Source: Aurantiochytrium sp. KH105 (Eukaryota > Sar > Bigyra > Thraustochytrida > Thraustochytriidae). Taken from it: DNA of 64,000 bases. Where the stretch lies: contig BGKB01000048.1 of NCBI GenBank assembly GCA_003116975.1, positions 62,001 through 126,000 on the forward strand. Direction: 5' to 3'. Below the pieces are notes generated by a model. The model saw only the letters and a program-made list of their open reading frames with translations, was not told where the DNA came from and ran no database searches. Shown here piece by piece: positions 53,701 to 62,968 of this stretch. The position numbers were made by a program, and so were the translations under genes. The stretch's first letter is position 1, and the number at the start of each line of letters is the position of its first letter.

Positions 53701-56061
53701 ACCAGACAAGCTTCCTCGCCCGTTTGTCCGTCCGTCCGTCCGCCCACCCGGCTCCGCTCCGCTCCGCTCCGCTCCGCCTTGACCGACCCACTCTGCAGAA
53801 AAGTCAAGTTTCCTCACTTGCCCGAAAAAAAAAAAACGGAAAAGCAAGGCAAAATCGGCCACAGATCTCTTGCCTATCCGAGAGATTTGGTACGCGAGGG
53901 ACGCGACCTGGCAGCCAGCCAGCCGCCACCGGCCAGCCAGCCGACCAGCCAGCCCAACAGGACGCGCGCAGACTGTCCGAGGAAGAAGGAGGAGACGAAA
54001 CAGCGGGGACAAACAAACGGACACGTGCCAGGCCCTACCGCACTTGCGACGCCGCCTTTGGTTGACATTTCTCGCTTTTACACAGCCAATTAGAGGTCCT
54101 TTCTCTCTCTCTCTCTCCAAGCAATGACTTTTGCCGATTCCAAGTTTGGGTTTGAGGCAAGTCGCTTTGGCACGATCCGAACTGCAAGACGTCAAAATCT
54201 TCTTGATTGTCGATCGTTTCGATGCGATGCAATTCCAGTGCCAGCTGTGGCTAGAGGCCACGCCAGGCTTCGCGATCTTTAGCCCGTGCAACCTTTATGA
54301 AAGGCGGCGGGTCCAGTCGCCAGCAACAGAGGAAGGCTGCAACTGCTGCGTGTGTTCTTCGGCCACTCGTTCAATATCAAGACCAACGGCGAGTCGGCCT
54401 CGGATCTTGTCCAGCGGCCAGAGCAGTCATGAAGCCACGCTGCGATGCGATGCCGTGCGGCATGCGACGCCATGGTAACACGCAACAATACTTCTGCGAC
54501 GCGATAATAAATTTGATCAGGAAATTCTTTTCTTGTCCCTCCTACAGTTGCAAAGAGCGACGGCCGCGCAATCAGGCTTTTTGCGACGCCAGCCAGAGTG
54601 AAAAGCAAAAAGTGCAAGCCAGCTCCGATAGTCCAGCCTTTTGCAGCCTACGCCTGGATGTGGTACTTCGTTAGCGCGCAACCTGCAAGCTCTTGCCTGC
54701 CTCTGGTAGCACACCAGGGCGTTGATAATGCTACTTTTGAGCAACTTGCTTGAGTTGCATGGCTTTTTTGGAATGAGACTTGCCTAGTGGCCAAGTCTTT
54801 TTTCACTTCTCAGAGTTGTCATCACCAAAGTAGCCTGGCCTGGCTCGACGAGGCAACGTCGCTGTCGCTGGCACCGAAAGTGAACAATGTGCTGGCGTCG
54901 TGGGCAGGGCTCGAGCACGCACCAAATCAGCACGGGGCCAGCCAATCCAACCCTGGCGGGATGGTGACGAGCACCTGCTAGACGACTGGCTGGCAACTCT
55001 GGCGGCTCTAGGCGACTCCAGCCACCAGGGCCATTCGAGCCGCCCAGACTTTGGAATGAAACCCACACCTGAGGTCCGGGCCTCGCCAGACCCCACTGTG
55101 GGTTCGGGAATACCGGTTTTAGTGGAGCCTACAGCATGGCTACAAAACCGACGCTCTCCCACACCGCCTCATCGTAAATTTATGGCGGCTTCCTGAAATG
55201 GCCTCGTACCACAGCTACCGAGCATGAAAATGTGGTCCGCGGCGAGGCCGAGGCGACCTCCTCCTGGGTGCGGGCCGCGGGGCGCTGTCGACTCCGCTTC
55301 TCCGGGGGGCTTCCATTGCCGAGTCTCGGAAGTGGTCTCCTGCACCGCGCTGCCGCACCGCTGAGCTCCGCATGCTCAACGCGCGAGAGCGAGAACGACA
55401 GCGCACAACGAGCGGATGCATGAACGCAGACCAGCCAAGTGGAAGCGCGAGCATAGCCTCGCGCTAGAGCGTTCGCCCGTCACTGCCGCAAGCGCCAATC
55501 GTCGCCATCCGTTCGTCCTTTCATTCGCACTTCACCGCGGCCTTCCACGCCGGCGCGGGTGCAGAAGTAATCGCGTCGCGACTCGCTCCACCCCCAATTC
55601 CGATTCATCCACCTACCTTTCATTTCTCCCGTTTACATGATTTTTGACGTCCGTCCTCTGCAGCCAACAACTAGCCAGACTCCCCTGACCAGAGCTAATC
55701 CCCGACTGCGACCAGCACTCTTCGGCATTCTGCACCAAACCTCGCCATCAGCGAAAAGGTTCGGTGCGAGCCCAAAGTCGGGCTTTGCCTGCCTCATCTC
55801 CGCACTGCTCTAGCTCAAACACTTTACCGTCAGGCCTGGGTGAATGAGGAAGAAGCCTGGCGTGGTGCTGGGCGGCACGCTGACGTGCTTCCAGTGGCTG
55901 TGGCGTGCAAACCCTGTCTCCCTCTCTCTTTTTTCCCGTGACCGGCCATAGCTGCCGCTGCAGTTTCAACATTCTTTGACAGCTTCCTTCCTGGACAAAG
56001 TAGAAGTGCTGGCGACCACTGCCGCGGCCCGGACCCATCAGCCTGGCGAATTATTGTTATT
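47791..56061. other. 8.3 kb gene-free, microsatellite-dense region
   Basis: No frame here shows a domain. Frames of up to 611 codons translate simple repeats (Arg/Cys/Ala/Gly runs) and are not conserved-looking. Repeat tracts seen: TTTTC (48268-48305), GATC (48471-48488), AGGTCG hexamer (about 48690-48727), GAATTT/GAATTC (48820-48872), AATCA (48908-48937), CT (51711-51733), CAGA (51839-51908), CGTCAG hexamer (52939-52977), CGCA (53325-53368), GCCA (53445-53485) and GGGT (53545-53575). A TATAAA at 50563 has no gene after it. It could be heterochromatin, a recombination hot spot or a region with unrecognised ncRNA. Confidence 0.6.
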
Positions 56062-56065
56062 CTTT

Positions 56066-56148
<83 letters not shown>

Positions 56149-56149
56149 G

Positions 56150-56209
<60 letters not shown>

Positions 56210-56210
56210 T
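56062..56210 (+). repeat. CTTT microsatellite, about 149 bases
   Basis: About 36 units of CTTT with a single G interruption near 56149. On minus it is an AAAG purine tract lying directly downstream of the DDX49 stop codon. The purity suggests active slippage. Confidence 0.97.
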
Positions 56211-56372
56211 TACAATGCTGCTACATATACGGTACTCCGTTGTGTGCGCGGGTGTGCGTGAGCGCACGTGAGCTATTTTCTCCTTTGCAATTGTCCAAGG
56301 TTGAGCAGAGGAATTTGTTTTCACACGCCGTACGCGCATGCACAACGGAACGTGTCCAATTTTCCCTGTAAG

Positions 56373-58172
56373 CTATCGTCGACGCTGCTTGCGACGCGCT
56401 CGAATCTCCTCATCGACGCCCGAGTCCGCGATTTGCAATCGAGCCTGCTTAGCAGCATTCGTGACGCGCGTCAAAAGGACCAGAACATCCTTTTCCTCGT
56501 CCACGTCCGGGAGCTCTCGCATTTTTACACCCGTGCGCTCCTCGACCGCCAGCACCAACTTTACTTCATACTGCGTGACTAGCGTCACCGAGAGACCCGC
56601 GCGGCCGGCACGGGCTGTGCGACCCACACGGTGAATGTAGTCCTCCGCCGTACGCGGCACATCATAGTTGATTACAAGGTCCACCTGCGGAATGTCCAAG
56701 CCACGCGAAGCAACGTCTGTGGCCACCAGCACAGTGCTCACTCGCTGTCGAAACTTGTTGAGGGCGCCCATGCGCTGATTCTGAGAGAGACCCGAATGCA
56801 AAATCGAGCAAGACAGCCCCAGCTCCTCCAGCGTTTGCCCCACGGACTGACATGACTGGCACGACGATACAAAGATGATCAGCAACTTGGCCCGGGAACG
56901 CTCAAACCCTGGCTCCGAACGAGACGTTACGAGATCCAGGCTCGCGATTGCAGCCTTGTCCTCTTCCGAGATCGCCCCCTCCACATCCCCGCCTTCGTGC
57001 CGACGTTTCCTACTGCTTGCACCCCCCGGCCGAGATCGGCCCTTGATACGCTTTCGCGCTAGCTCTGCGCTCGGTCGCAGCGGGCCTTCGAGCTGCACCG
57101 GCCCAAGGCGCCGCACGAGGTATGCCAAATATGCCAATTTGATCTGCTGCGGAACAAGCAAGTATCGTTCGTCGAGGCCTTCGGGTGTCATTTCCGGCCG
57201 GCCCATGGCAAATTCAAAGAGCCCGCGCTTGCCCTTTGTGGCCCGTTTCGCTTGCTTGAGCTCCTCGGTAATTGTGGCAGAGTATAGCAAGGTTTGTCGC
57301 TCCTCGGGCAACGCACGAAATAATGATGCTAAATCGCGGGCAAAGCCTGGGTCGATCAAGCGATCCGCCTCATCCAAGACGAGAAAGGCCACATGGTTTA
57401 GCTTTGGCGGATCCGCTCCGCGCAAATGCGAGCCCAGTCGCCCCGGAGTCGCCACGATGATATGCGGACGTCGGGCAAGCTTCGTCGCCTCCTCGACCTG
57501 GCTCGTGCCACCGACGACCACGGCACACCGCAGACGAATTGCAGCCCCCAGCGCATTGAATTGGTCGCCAATCTGAAACGCGAGCTCTCGGGTTGGAGTC
57601 ACCACCACCGCAAACACGCCATACATGTCTCGCGCCAGCCGGTCCAAAATAGGCAGCGCAAATGCTGCCGTCTTACCACTGCCCGTGGGGGCGCTGCCGA
57701 TGATGTTCTTGCCAGCCAGCGTCGCGGGAATGCAAGCTCTCTGCACAGCTGTAGGAACGAGCATGCCAAGGCTTTGGCAAGCGTCACATGTCCACTTGCT
57801 CAGACCCAGCTTCTCAAAGCTCCACGCTTCAATCCCGTCCTCACCTTCCTTTTCGAGGTCTTCCAGTCGGACCACGGTCGATTCGGCCTCGCCGTCGCTC
57901 TCGCTTTCTGCTTGTTTTGCATGGGATCGCGTTTCCTTTTGGCCCTTCGTTTTGCTGCCATCGTTCTTCTTCTTCTTCTTCTTCTTCTTCTTGCTGAAGA
58001 GCGACACCGAGGCTGACATCACCTCCTCGGCCTCGTCCTCGCTATCCGAAGAAGATGACGACGACGAGGAGGCCAACGAAGACGTCTCGTCCTTGACCTT
58101 GGCAGCGTCGCCTTCCCCTTGGTCCTGCTGCGTGGCCAGACGCTCCGCGTTCTTCGTCTTGGTCTTGGCCAT
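56373..58172 (-). CDS. DDX49: DEAD-box RNA helicase DDX49/Dbp8
   Basis: 599 residues from ATG 58172. The first ~110 residues are acidic and Ser-rich with a Lys run (TTC triplets). The helicase core: Q motif region WTCDACQSLGMLVPTAVQ, motif I APTGSGKT, Ia PTRELAFQIG, Ib TPGRLGSHL, motif II DEAD, III SAT, then HSGLSQNQR, motif V ATDVASRGLDIP, motif VI HRVGRTARAGRAG. An insertion of ~65 residues, basic with RKRIKGRSRPGG, sits between motifs III and IV. The closest family is Dbp8/DDX49, which acts in early 18S rRNA processing in the nucleolus (established for yeast). The C-terminus is short and basic (RARRKQRRR), as in Dbp8. Confidence 0.93.
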   Translation of the reverse strand: MAKTKTKNAERLATQQDQGEGDAAKVKDETSSLASSSSSSSSDSEDEAEEVMSASVSLFSKKKKKKKKKNDGSKTKGQKETRSHAKQAESESDGEAESTVVRLEDLEKEGEDGIEAWSFEKLGLSKWTCDACQSLGMLVPTAVQRACIPATLAGKNIIGSAPTGSGKTAAFALPILDRLARDMYGVFAVVVTPTRELAFQIGDQFNALGAAIRLRCAVVVGGTSQVEEATKLARRPHIIVATPGRLGSHLRGADPPKLNHVAFLVLDEADRLIDPGFARDLASLFRALPEERQTLLYSATITEELKQAKRATKGKRGLFEFAMGRPEMTPEGLDERYLLVPQQIKLAYLAYLVRRLGPVQLEGPLRPSAELARKRIKGRSRPGGASSRKRRHEGGDVEGAISEEDKAAIASLDLVTSRSEPGFERSRAKLLIIFVSSCQSCQSVGQTLEELGLSCSILHSGLSQNQRMGALNKFRQRVSTVLVATDVASRGLDIPQVDLVINYDVPRTAEDYIHRVGRTARAGRAGLSVTLVTQYEVKLVLAVEERTGVKMRELPDVDEEKDVLVLLTRVTNAAKQARLQIADSGVDEEIRARRKQRRR

Positions 58173-58646
58173 CTTGTCGAGCGAGGACGTGAATATGCTC
58201 CCTCTCCTCCGACTGCTCCACGTGGGTTCTCTCCTTCCGGAGAGCAAGTGCAGACTCCGCAAAGAGCGAGCCCGGCGCCCTGCTCCGCGCCCTCGTCCCC
58301 TGCGCCACCAGCCAGCCGGACGGTCTTTGCGCGCGCCGCGAACCGGGACCTCGCGAGTGCGCCACAGCCAGTGCCGCCAGCCAGCCCGTCAGCGAGCGCT
58401 ATGGCACGTGAGCGAACCTTGACACGCCACCGCCTCTTTTTTGGCTTCTTCTTCTTTTTCCATCATCATGCCTTCGGCCGATTGCCCTGGCCTTCTGGAG
58501 AAGACAGACTCGAAAGACTCGGCACCGACGCTCGGGCGTGGACAGCGCCAGCGCGACCGTGGGCCCGCGCTTCCTCGATAGCTATTTCTCGCTGATAGGG
58601 GGTCTCGGACGCCTTGCTCGAGCCGAAAAGGGAAAGAGTAAACGCC
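58173..58646. other. Divergent DDX49/DIX-ELMO promoter
   Basis: 474 bases between divergent start codons, GC-rich with short CTT/GCC patches. No TATA box or gene recognised. Confidence 0.55.
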
Positions 58647-60242
58647 ATGATCGTGCTGTACGAGGTTAACTCGGCGCTTGACCCCGTGGAGGGCGAGCTT
58701 GCCCAGGGCCGGCGCGAGGTCGCCGCCTTTAGATACGAAGGCACCGATCTGACGCTCAGGGCGCTTCGAAAGAGCTTCCCCGAGCGCGGCGAGTTTCATT
58801 TTCGCGCCAAGGTCAGGATCCCAGGCGCCGCAAGCACCGCGTTTGCGTGGCAAGATCTTGTTCGTGATGACCAGGAGATACCGCGAAGCCCGGACGGTGG
58901 GCCGCCCCACATCCGCGCGCTGCCCATCAATTACGCTGATGATGACCAGGAACCTGAGCTCTTTCAAGGTCAAGACGTCGTCGAAGCTAGAGATACCTTT
59001 GACTTTTATGAAACAGCCAACGCCAGCGCCTTGGAAACAGGCGCTGGCCACGCGGGCGACGACTACGACTTCCTTGACAGTGGCAGTCGACAAGAGGCGC
59101 TAGAATCATCCGCTCCGCCGCCAAAGCCACAAGAACCATCACAAGCAGCACCGCCACCGGTATCGATGCGTGTAACCTCATCTTTTGACGGCGGAAGCAA
59201 TGCTGACGCTTCCGCGCCTGCCGCAGATGACGAATTTGACGCTTTCTTTGCTGGGACAAGCTCTTCTGCACAGCCATCCGGGGCAGATCCCTTTAGCGCG
59301 TCCTCAGGAGGGGAATCTTCCGAAGGCGATGACAGTTCATCGTCATCTGAAGACTCGTCAGAATCCTCCTCCGATGAGGACAACGATAATACGCGGCGCA
59401 GGCAGAACTCCAGCAGCCAAGCAAGTCGCCATCACGGCCATAGACACCAACGTCATCAAGCGCGCCAACATGAACAACATCAAGACCAAGGCGCCCATTC
59501 GCAGACGCATGCAAGAGCTGGGTCGGGCGATCGCGGCTATTTTGGTGGTTTTGCCAGCAGCAGCAGTGCCGCTGCCCTCGGTAGCAGTACGTTTAGCTTT
59601 TTGAAAAAGTCTGCCCAGGCAGCCGCCATGTCGTGGTCGAGCGGCAAGGAGGGCACGCCAACGACGCAGCAAAAGGGCGCTCTCGAAAACCTCGCGCGCA
59701 AACTCCGAGAAACTTTTGACAGCGAGAACCGTGAGCATATTGATTTGCTCCAGACGAGCTGGAAATCATGTTTCCCTAAGCAGCGCTTTCAACGAGCCGG
59801 CCCGCAATGGCGCCTTTTGGGCTTTGCCAAGGAAGATCCTTCACGCGACCGTGCATTTCTCTCCCGAAACGGCATGCTCGGCCTCTACTGTCTCGCGTAT
59901 CACCTCGAGCACAATCGGGGCGTCATCGATAACGCGCGATTGCCCGTGGCTCCCTCAGTCGGTCAGATCAACACTCACTTTGCTGACCAGTTTGGTTTGC
60001 GTAGCGGTGCTTTTCTCGGCGCGGAGCGACCTTACTGGCCGCTCTTTGATATGGGCGCTGGGGCCTACTATGAGCTCGTGTCTGTGACGCTGCGTCTCGC
60101 TGAGGCTGCGCGTCCAAGCGTGGATGACGACGGAGCGGCGTTAGGCCGCGGCTTGGAGCAGGTCTTTGCGATTCTGTCGCAGGGACCGCCCAACATTGGC
60201 GCCTTTTATGAGATCGCGAGGCGGAACAATGTCCCATTGTAG
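58647..60242 (+). CDS. DIX-like/ELMO fusion protein
   Basis: 531 residues from ATG 58647; the upstream extension begins with TTG and lacks homology. Residues 1-~100 fit a DIX/DAX domain: IVLYEVN strand, LTLRALRKSFPERGEFHFRAK (helix plus strand) and AFAWQDLVRDDQEIP, matching the DIX pattern of LxxFKxxxxRxGxYxFxFK then WxDLxxDDxxxP seen in Dishevelled and plant SOSEKI. A Ser/Asp/His-rich linker follows (~105-335). Residues ~363-495 form an ELMO domain (LLQTSWKSCFP, WRLLGFAKEDPSRD, GMLGLYCLAYHLEHN). ELMO proteins act as GTPase regulators for Rac or Arf-like proteins; DIX domains polymerise head to tail. The fusion suggests a polymerising GTPase regulator (inference). The last ~60 codons are repeated four times downstream. 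Confidence 0.82.
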   Translation: MIVLYEVNSALDPVEGELAQGRREVAAFRYEGTDLTLRALRKSFPERGEFHFRAKVRIPGAASTAFAWQDLVRDDQEIPRSPDGGPPHIRALPINYADDDQEPELFQGQDVVEARDTFDFYETANASALETGAGHAGDDYDFLDSGSRQEALESSAPPPKPQEPSQAAPPPVSMRVTSSFDGGSNADASAPAADDEFDAFFAGTSSSAQPSGADPFSASSGGESSEGDDSSSSSEDSSESSSDEDNDNTRRRQNSSSQASRHHGHRHQRHQARQHEQHQDQGAHSQTHARAGSGDRGYFGGFASSSSAAALGSSTFSFLKKSAQAAAMSWSSGKEGTPTTQQKGALENLARKLRETFDSENREHIDLLQTSWKSCFPKQRFQRAGPQWRLLGFAKEDPSRDRAFLSRNGMLGLYCLAYHLEHNRGVIDNARLPVAPSVGQINTHFADQFGLRSGAFLGAERPYWPLFDMGAGAYYELVSVTLRLAEAARPSVDDDGAALGRGLEQVFAILSQGPPNIGAFYEIARRNNVPL

Positions 60243-61010
60243 TTCCTTTCTGAAGTGCAGATGTAGTTCGTGCTCGTGACGCTGCGTCTCGCTGACGCTG
60301 CGCGTCCTAGCGTGGACGACGACGGCGCTGCTTTGGGCCGCGCGGTCTGGAGCAGGTCTTTGCGATTCTGTTGCAGGGACCGCCCAACATTGGCGCCTTT
60401 TATGAGATCGCGAGACGGAACAATGTCTCCTATTGTAGTTCCTTTCTGAAGCCCAGATGTAGTTCGTGCTCGTGACGCTGCGTCTCGCTGAGGCTGCGCG
60501 TTCTAGCGTGGACGACGACGGCGCTGCTTTGGGACGCGACTGTGGAACAGGTTTTTGCGATTCCATCGTCGGGACCGCCCAACATTGACGCCTTTTATGA
60601 ATTTGCAAGGCGTAACACTGTCCCATTGTAGTACTGAAGTGCAGATGTAGTCGATTTCGTGACGCTGCGTCTCGCTGACGCTGCGCGTCCTAGCGTGGAC
60701 GGCGACGGCGCTGCTTTGGGCCGCGCGATCTGGAGCAGGTCTTTGCGATTCCGTCGTCGGGACCGCCCAACATTAACGCCTTTTATGAGATCGCAAGGCG
60801 TAACACTGTCCCATTGTAGTACTGAAGTGCAGATGTAGTTCGTGCTCGTGACGCTGCGTCTCGCTGAGGCTGCGCGTTCTAGCGTGGACGACGACGGCGC
60901 TGCTTTGGGCCGCAACCGTGGAACAGGTCTTTGCGATTCCGTCGCAGGGACCGCCCAACATTGACGCCTTTTATGAGATCGCAAGGCGTAACACTGTCCC
61001 ATTGTGATTT
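60070..61010 (+). repeat. Five-copy tandem repeat of the DIX-ELMO gene end, period 187-196 bases
   Basis: The anchor gtgacgctgcgtctcgctga occurs at 60084 (inside the gene), 60276, 60472, 60659 and 60848. Each unit carries a decayed copy of the C-terminal codons, the stop and a short 3' UTR piece. Downstream units have small indels and changes. On minus the array makes long repetitive open frames (60141-60626, 60595-61302), which look incidental. Confidence 0.93.
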
Positions 61011-61392
61011 CGAAGCGTAGTTGTGCTACTCTTTGTTCTTTTCTTTTACGATTCGTAATCATCCTCCCTTCCGGCAAACGCAGACGATGAAAACTACTGT
61101 CTACACCGCCGGACGCATAAAATGTGAACTGTCGACGCGTTGATTCCATTCTCTCTTTCATCTCTTGCAAAATAGCAAAGACACAGAGATTTAACCTGCA
61201 CAAAAGGAGGTCGAGATGGAGAAAGGAAGACAATTGGGAATGACTTGGAGCATTCTGCCGACCTGTGAGAACAAGATAATTGCCATCAGGAAAGTCTTTC
61301 AATCAATTGTTCAATTGTTCAATCGTTCAATTGTTAGCACGTTTGTTTGTTCAATCGCTCTTTCGACCGATCGACCGACCGTTCGCGCATGC
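61011..61392. other. Spacer between repeat array and RNase T2 stop
   Basis: About 380 bases of AT-richer DNA, with a short TTCAATTG run (61298-61330). The 3' UTRs of the converging DIX-ELMO and RNase T2 genes probably lie here. No gene seen. Confidence 0.55.
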
Positions 61393-62462
61393 TCAGAGCT
61401 CGCACTGGCCCACCTTGGGGATGCGGATTCGACCGTGGCACTTGCCAGAGTCGCAGTTGTTGCGAAAACCGCGCATAATGTAGTCAGGGCAGTCAATCTG
61501 CTGGCCAACCTTTTCCACGCCATGGCGCTTCTCAGACTTGTCCCAGCACGAAGTGATCTCCTCGAGCACACACTTGTCCGAGACCTTGATGCCCACTTCG
61601 CGCACATAGGCTCGGCGAAGGTCTGTCGAGGTAACCTCTCCGCCAATATTCTGTGAAATTACTTCTGGCGTTCCCTGCTGGGTCTTGGGCATCGCGAGCA
61701 TCGTGCGCAGTGCCTCTTCGAAATATAGTTTGGGTGGCATGCCGCTGCACGTGCCGTGCTTTCTCCATTCGTGGCGGCCCAGGCCTCCATGGTAATTGGG
61801 CGCCATCTTGAGCGCGAGCGGCGGGATCACAGCCTTGTCGTACTTCATGGCCACTTCGCAGTCGGCTGGGTACCGGCCATCGGCCCGCTTCTTAAAGTAC
61901 GCTGGCCACAGGCCGTGCAGCATCAGCTTTGACCCGGACCATGCCTCCTCCACGGTGGCACATCGTTCCCTGTCATGTTGACGACGATGATTGCCCCCAA
62001 AGGATATGCGATGCAAAATGTGTGCAAGGCGCAATGTGATGCAGGATGCGGCGGTCGCAACGCGTTCGTTCGTTAGTCAGCGCACGAATCTTCCCCGACG
62101 GTCGGTTGATCCTTCTCGGCAAATGGTTGGTCTCGCCCGAGCAGCGATGGTCCCGCGAGCGTGTCTCTTTTTGTGTCGAAGAAGGAGAAGAAAAGAGGTG
62201 AACCGGCCATCGAATGAGAATCTTTCGCGCGCAGGTAGGTATATGTAATAACGCGCGTGTACCAGCGCTCTCCGGCCGGCCCATACGCCCTCAAGCCTCC
62301 TCCCTCCTCGTTCTTAGCCCGCTTGCCCGCCCGCTCTCCCACGCGCCCGCTTGCCCGCGCCCTGACTTACGGCTTGAGGCAGCAAAAGTGGGCCGCCCAC
62401 GACTGCGCCAAGAGGTAAAAGTCGAAGTCCCCCGGCACGCTCGGCGCCTCGCCGCCGCCCAT
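61393..62462 (-). CDS. Ribonuclease T2, intron-split; 5' end uncertain
   Basis: Coding joins 62371-62462 to 61393-61969. The first piece ends GDFDFYLLAQSW..HFCCLKP at a GTAAGT donor (62370) and the second starts after ..catgacag with ERCATVEEAW; phases match exactly, the split codon giving Pro. The intron is 401 bases. Conserved active-site segments are present: CAS I LMLHGLWPAYF and CAS II RHEWRKHGTCSG, with both catalytic His and the acidic residue, plus paired Cys. RNase T2 enzymes are secreted or lysosomal endoribonucleases. Starting at ATG 62462 gives no signal peptide and an in-frame stop lies five codons upstream, so a further 5' exon is likely. A candidate with a hydrophobic leader (MMIRPIRWAFFLVLSLSSLG) begins at 63127, unproven. 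Confidence 0.8.
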
Positions 62463-62936
62463 CTTGCGCGCCTAGCCCGCGCGCCCGCGCGCCCGCTCTC
62501 GTGCTCGTGCTCGTGCCGGTCGACGCCCTGCGCCTGCGAGCGATGCCGGTCTGCGCCGGAGCGACGGGTGGTCCTGGCCGCACATTGTGTCATTCAATCA
62601 TTCATACATTCCTCTTCACAGATCTTCCGCCTGCGCTGGGGTTCTGGGGCTCTGTTCAGGGCGGCGAGCTACACTGCGTCGTCGTCGTCGTCACCGTCGT
62701 CGTCGTCGTCGCTGCAGCTGGCGGGTGGGAGCGCCGTGCGCCCGGGATCGATCACATCGATGGACGGCTTCGCGGCTTCGCGGCTTCGCGGCGCAGCGCA
62801 AGGTCCGCGGCGTGAAAAGCGAGCCACTGTGAATAAAGTGCGTGTCGGTGCGTGCGAAAGGACGCGCGCGCGTCGAAGGTATGACTAAATCTCATGTACA
62901 GCCGTCCGTTCGTCCGCGCGGCCAACGGCCGTCCCG

Positions 62937-62968
<32 letters not shown>

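Noticed and set aside
52456-54291. 611-codon minus-strand frame in the repeat region
   Set aside because: Translation of microsatellites (Ala-Cys-Val-Arg, Gly-Trp-Leu-Ala runs) with no domain; overlaps other equally long random frames.
60595-61302. 235-codon repetitive minus-strand frame over the tandem array
   Set aside because: Explained by the repeat of the DIX-ELMO 3' end; out of frame and antisense to the real gene.
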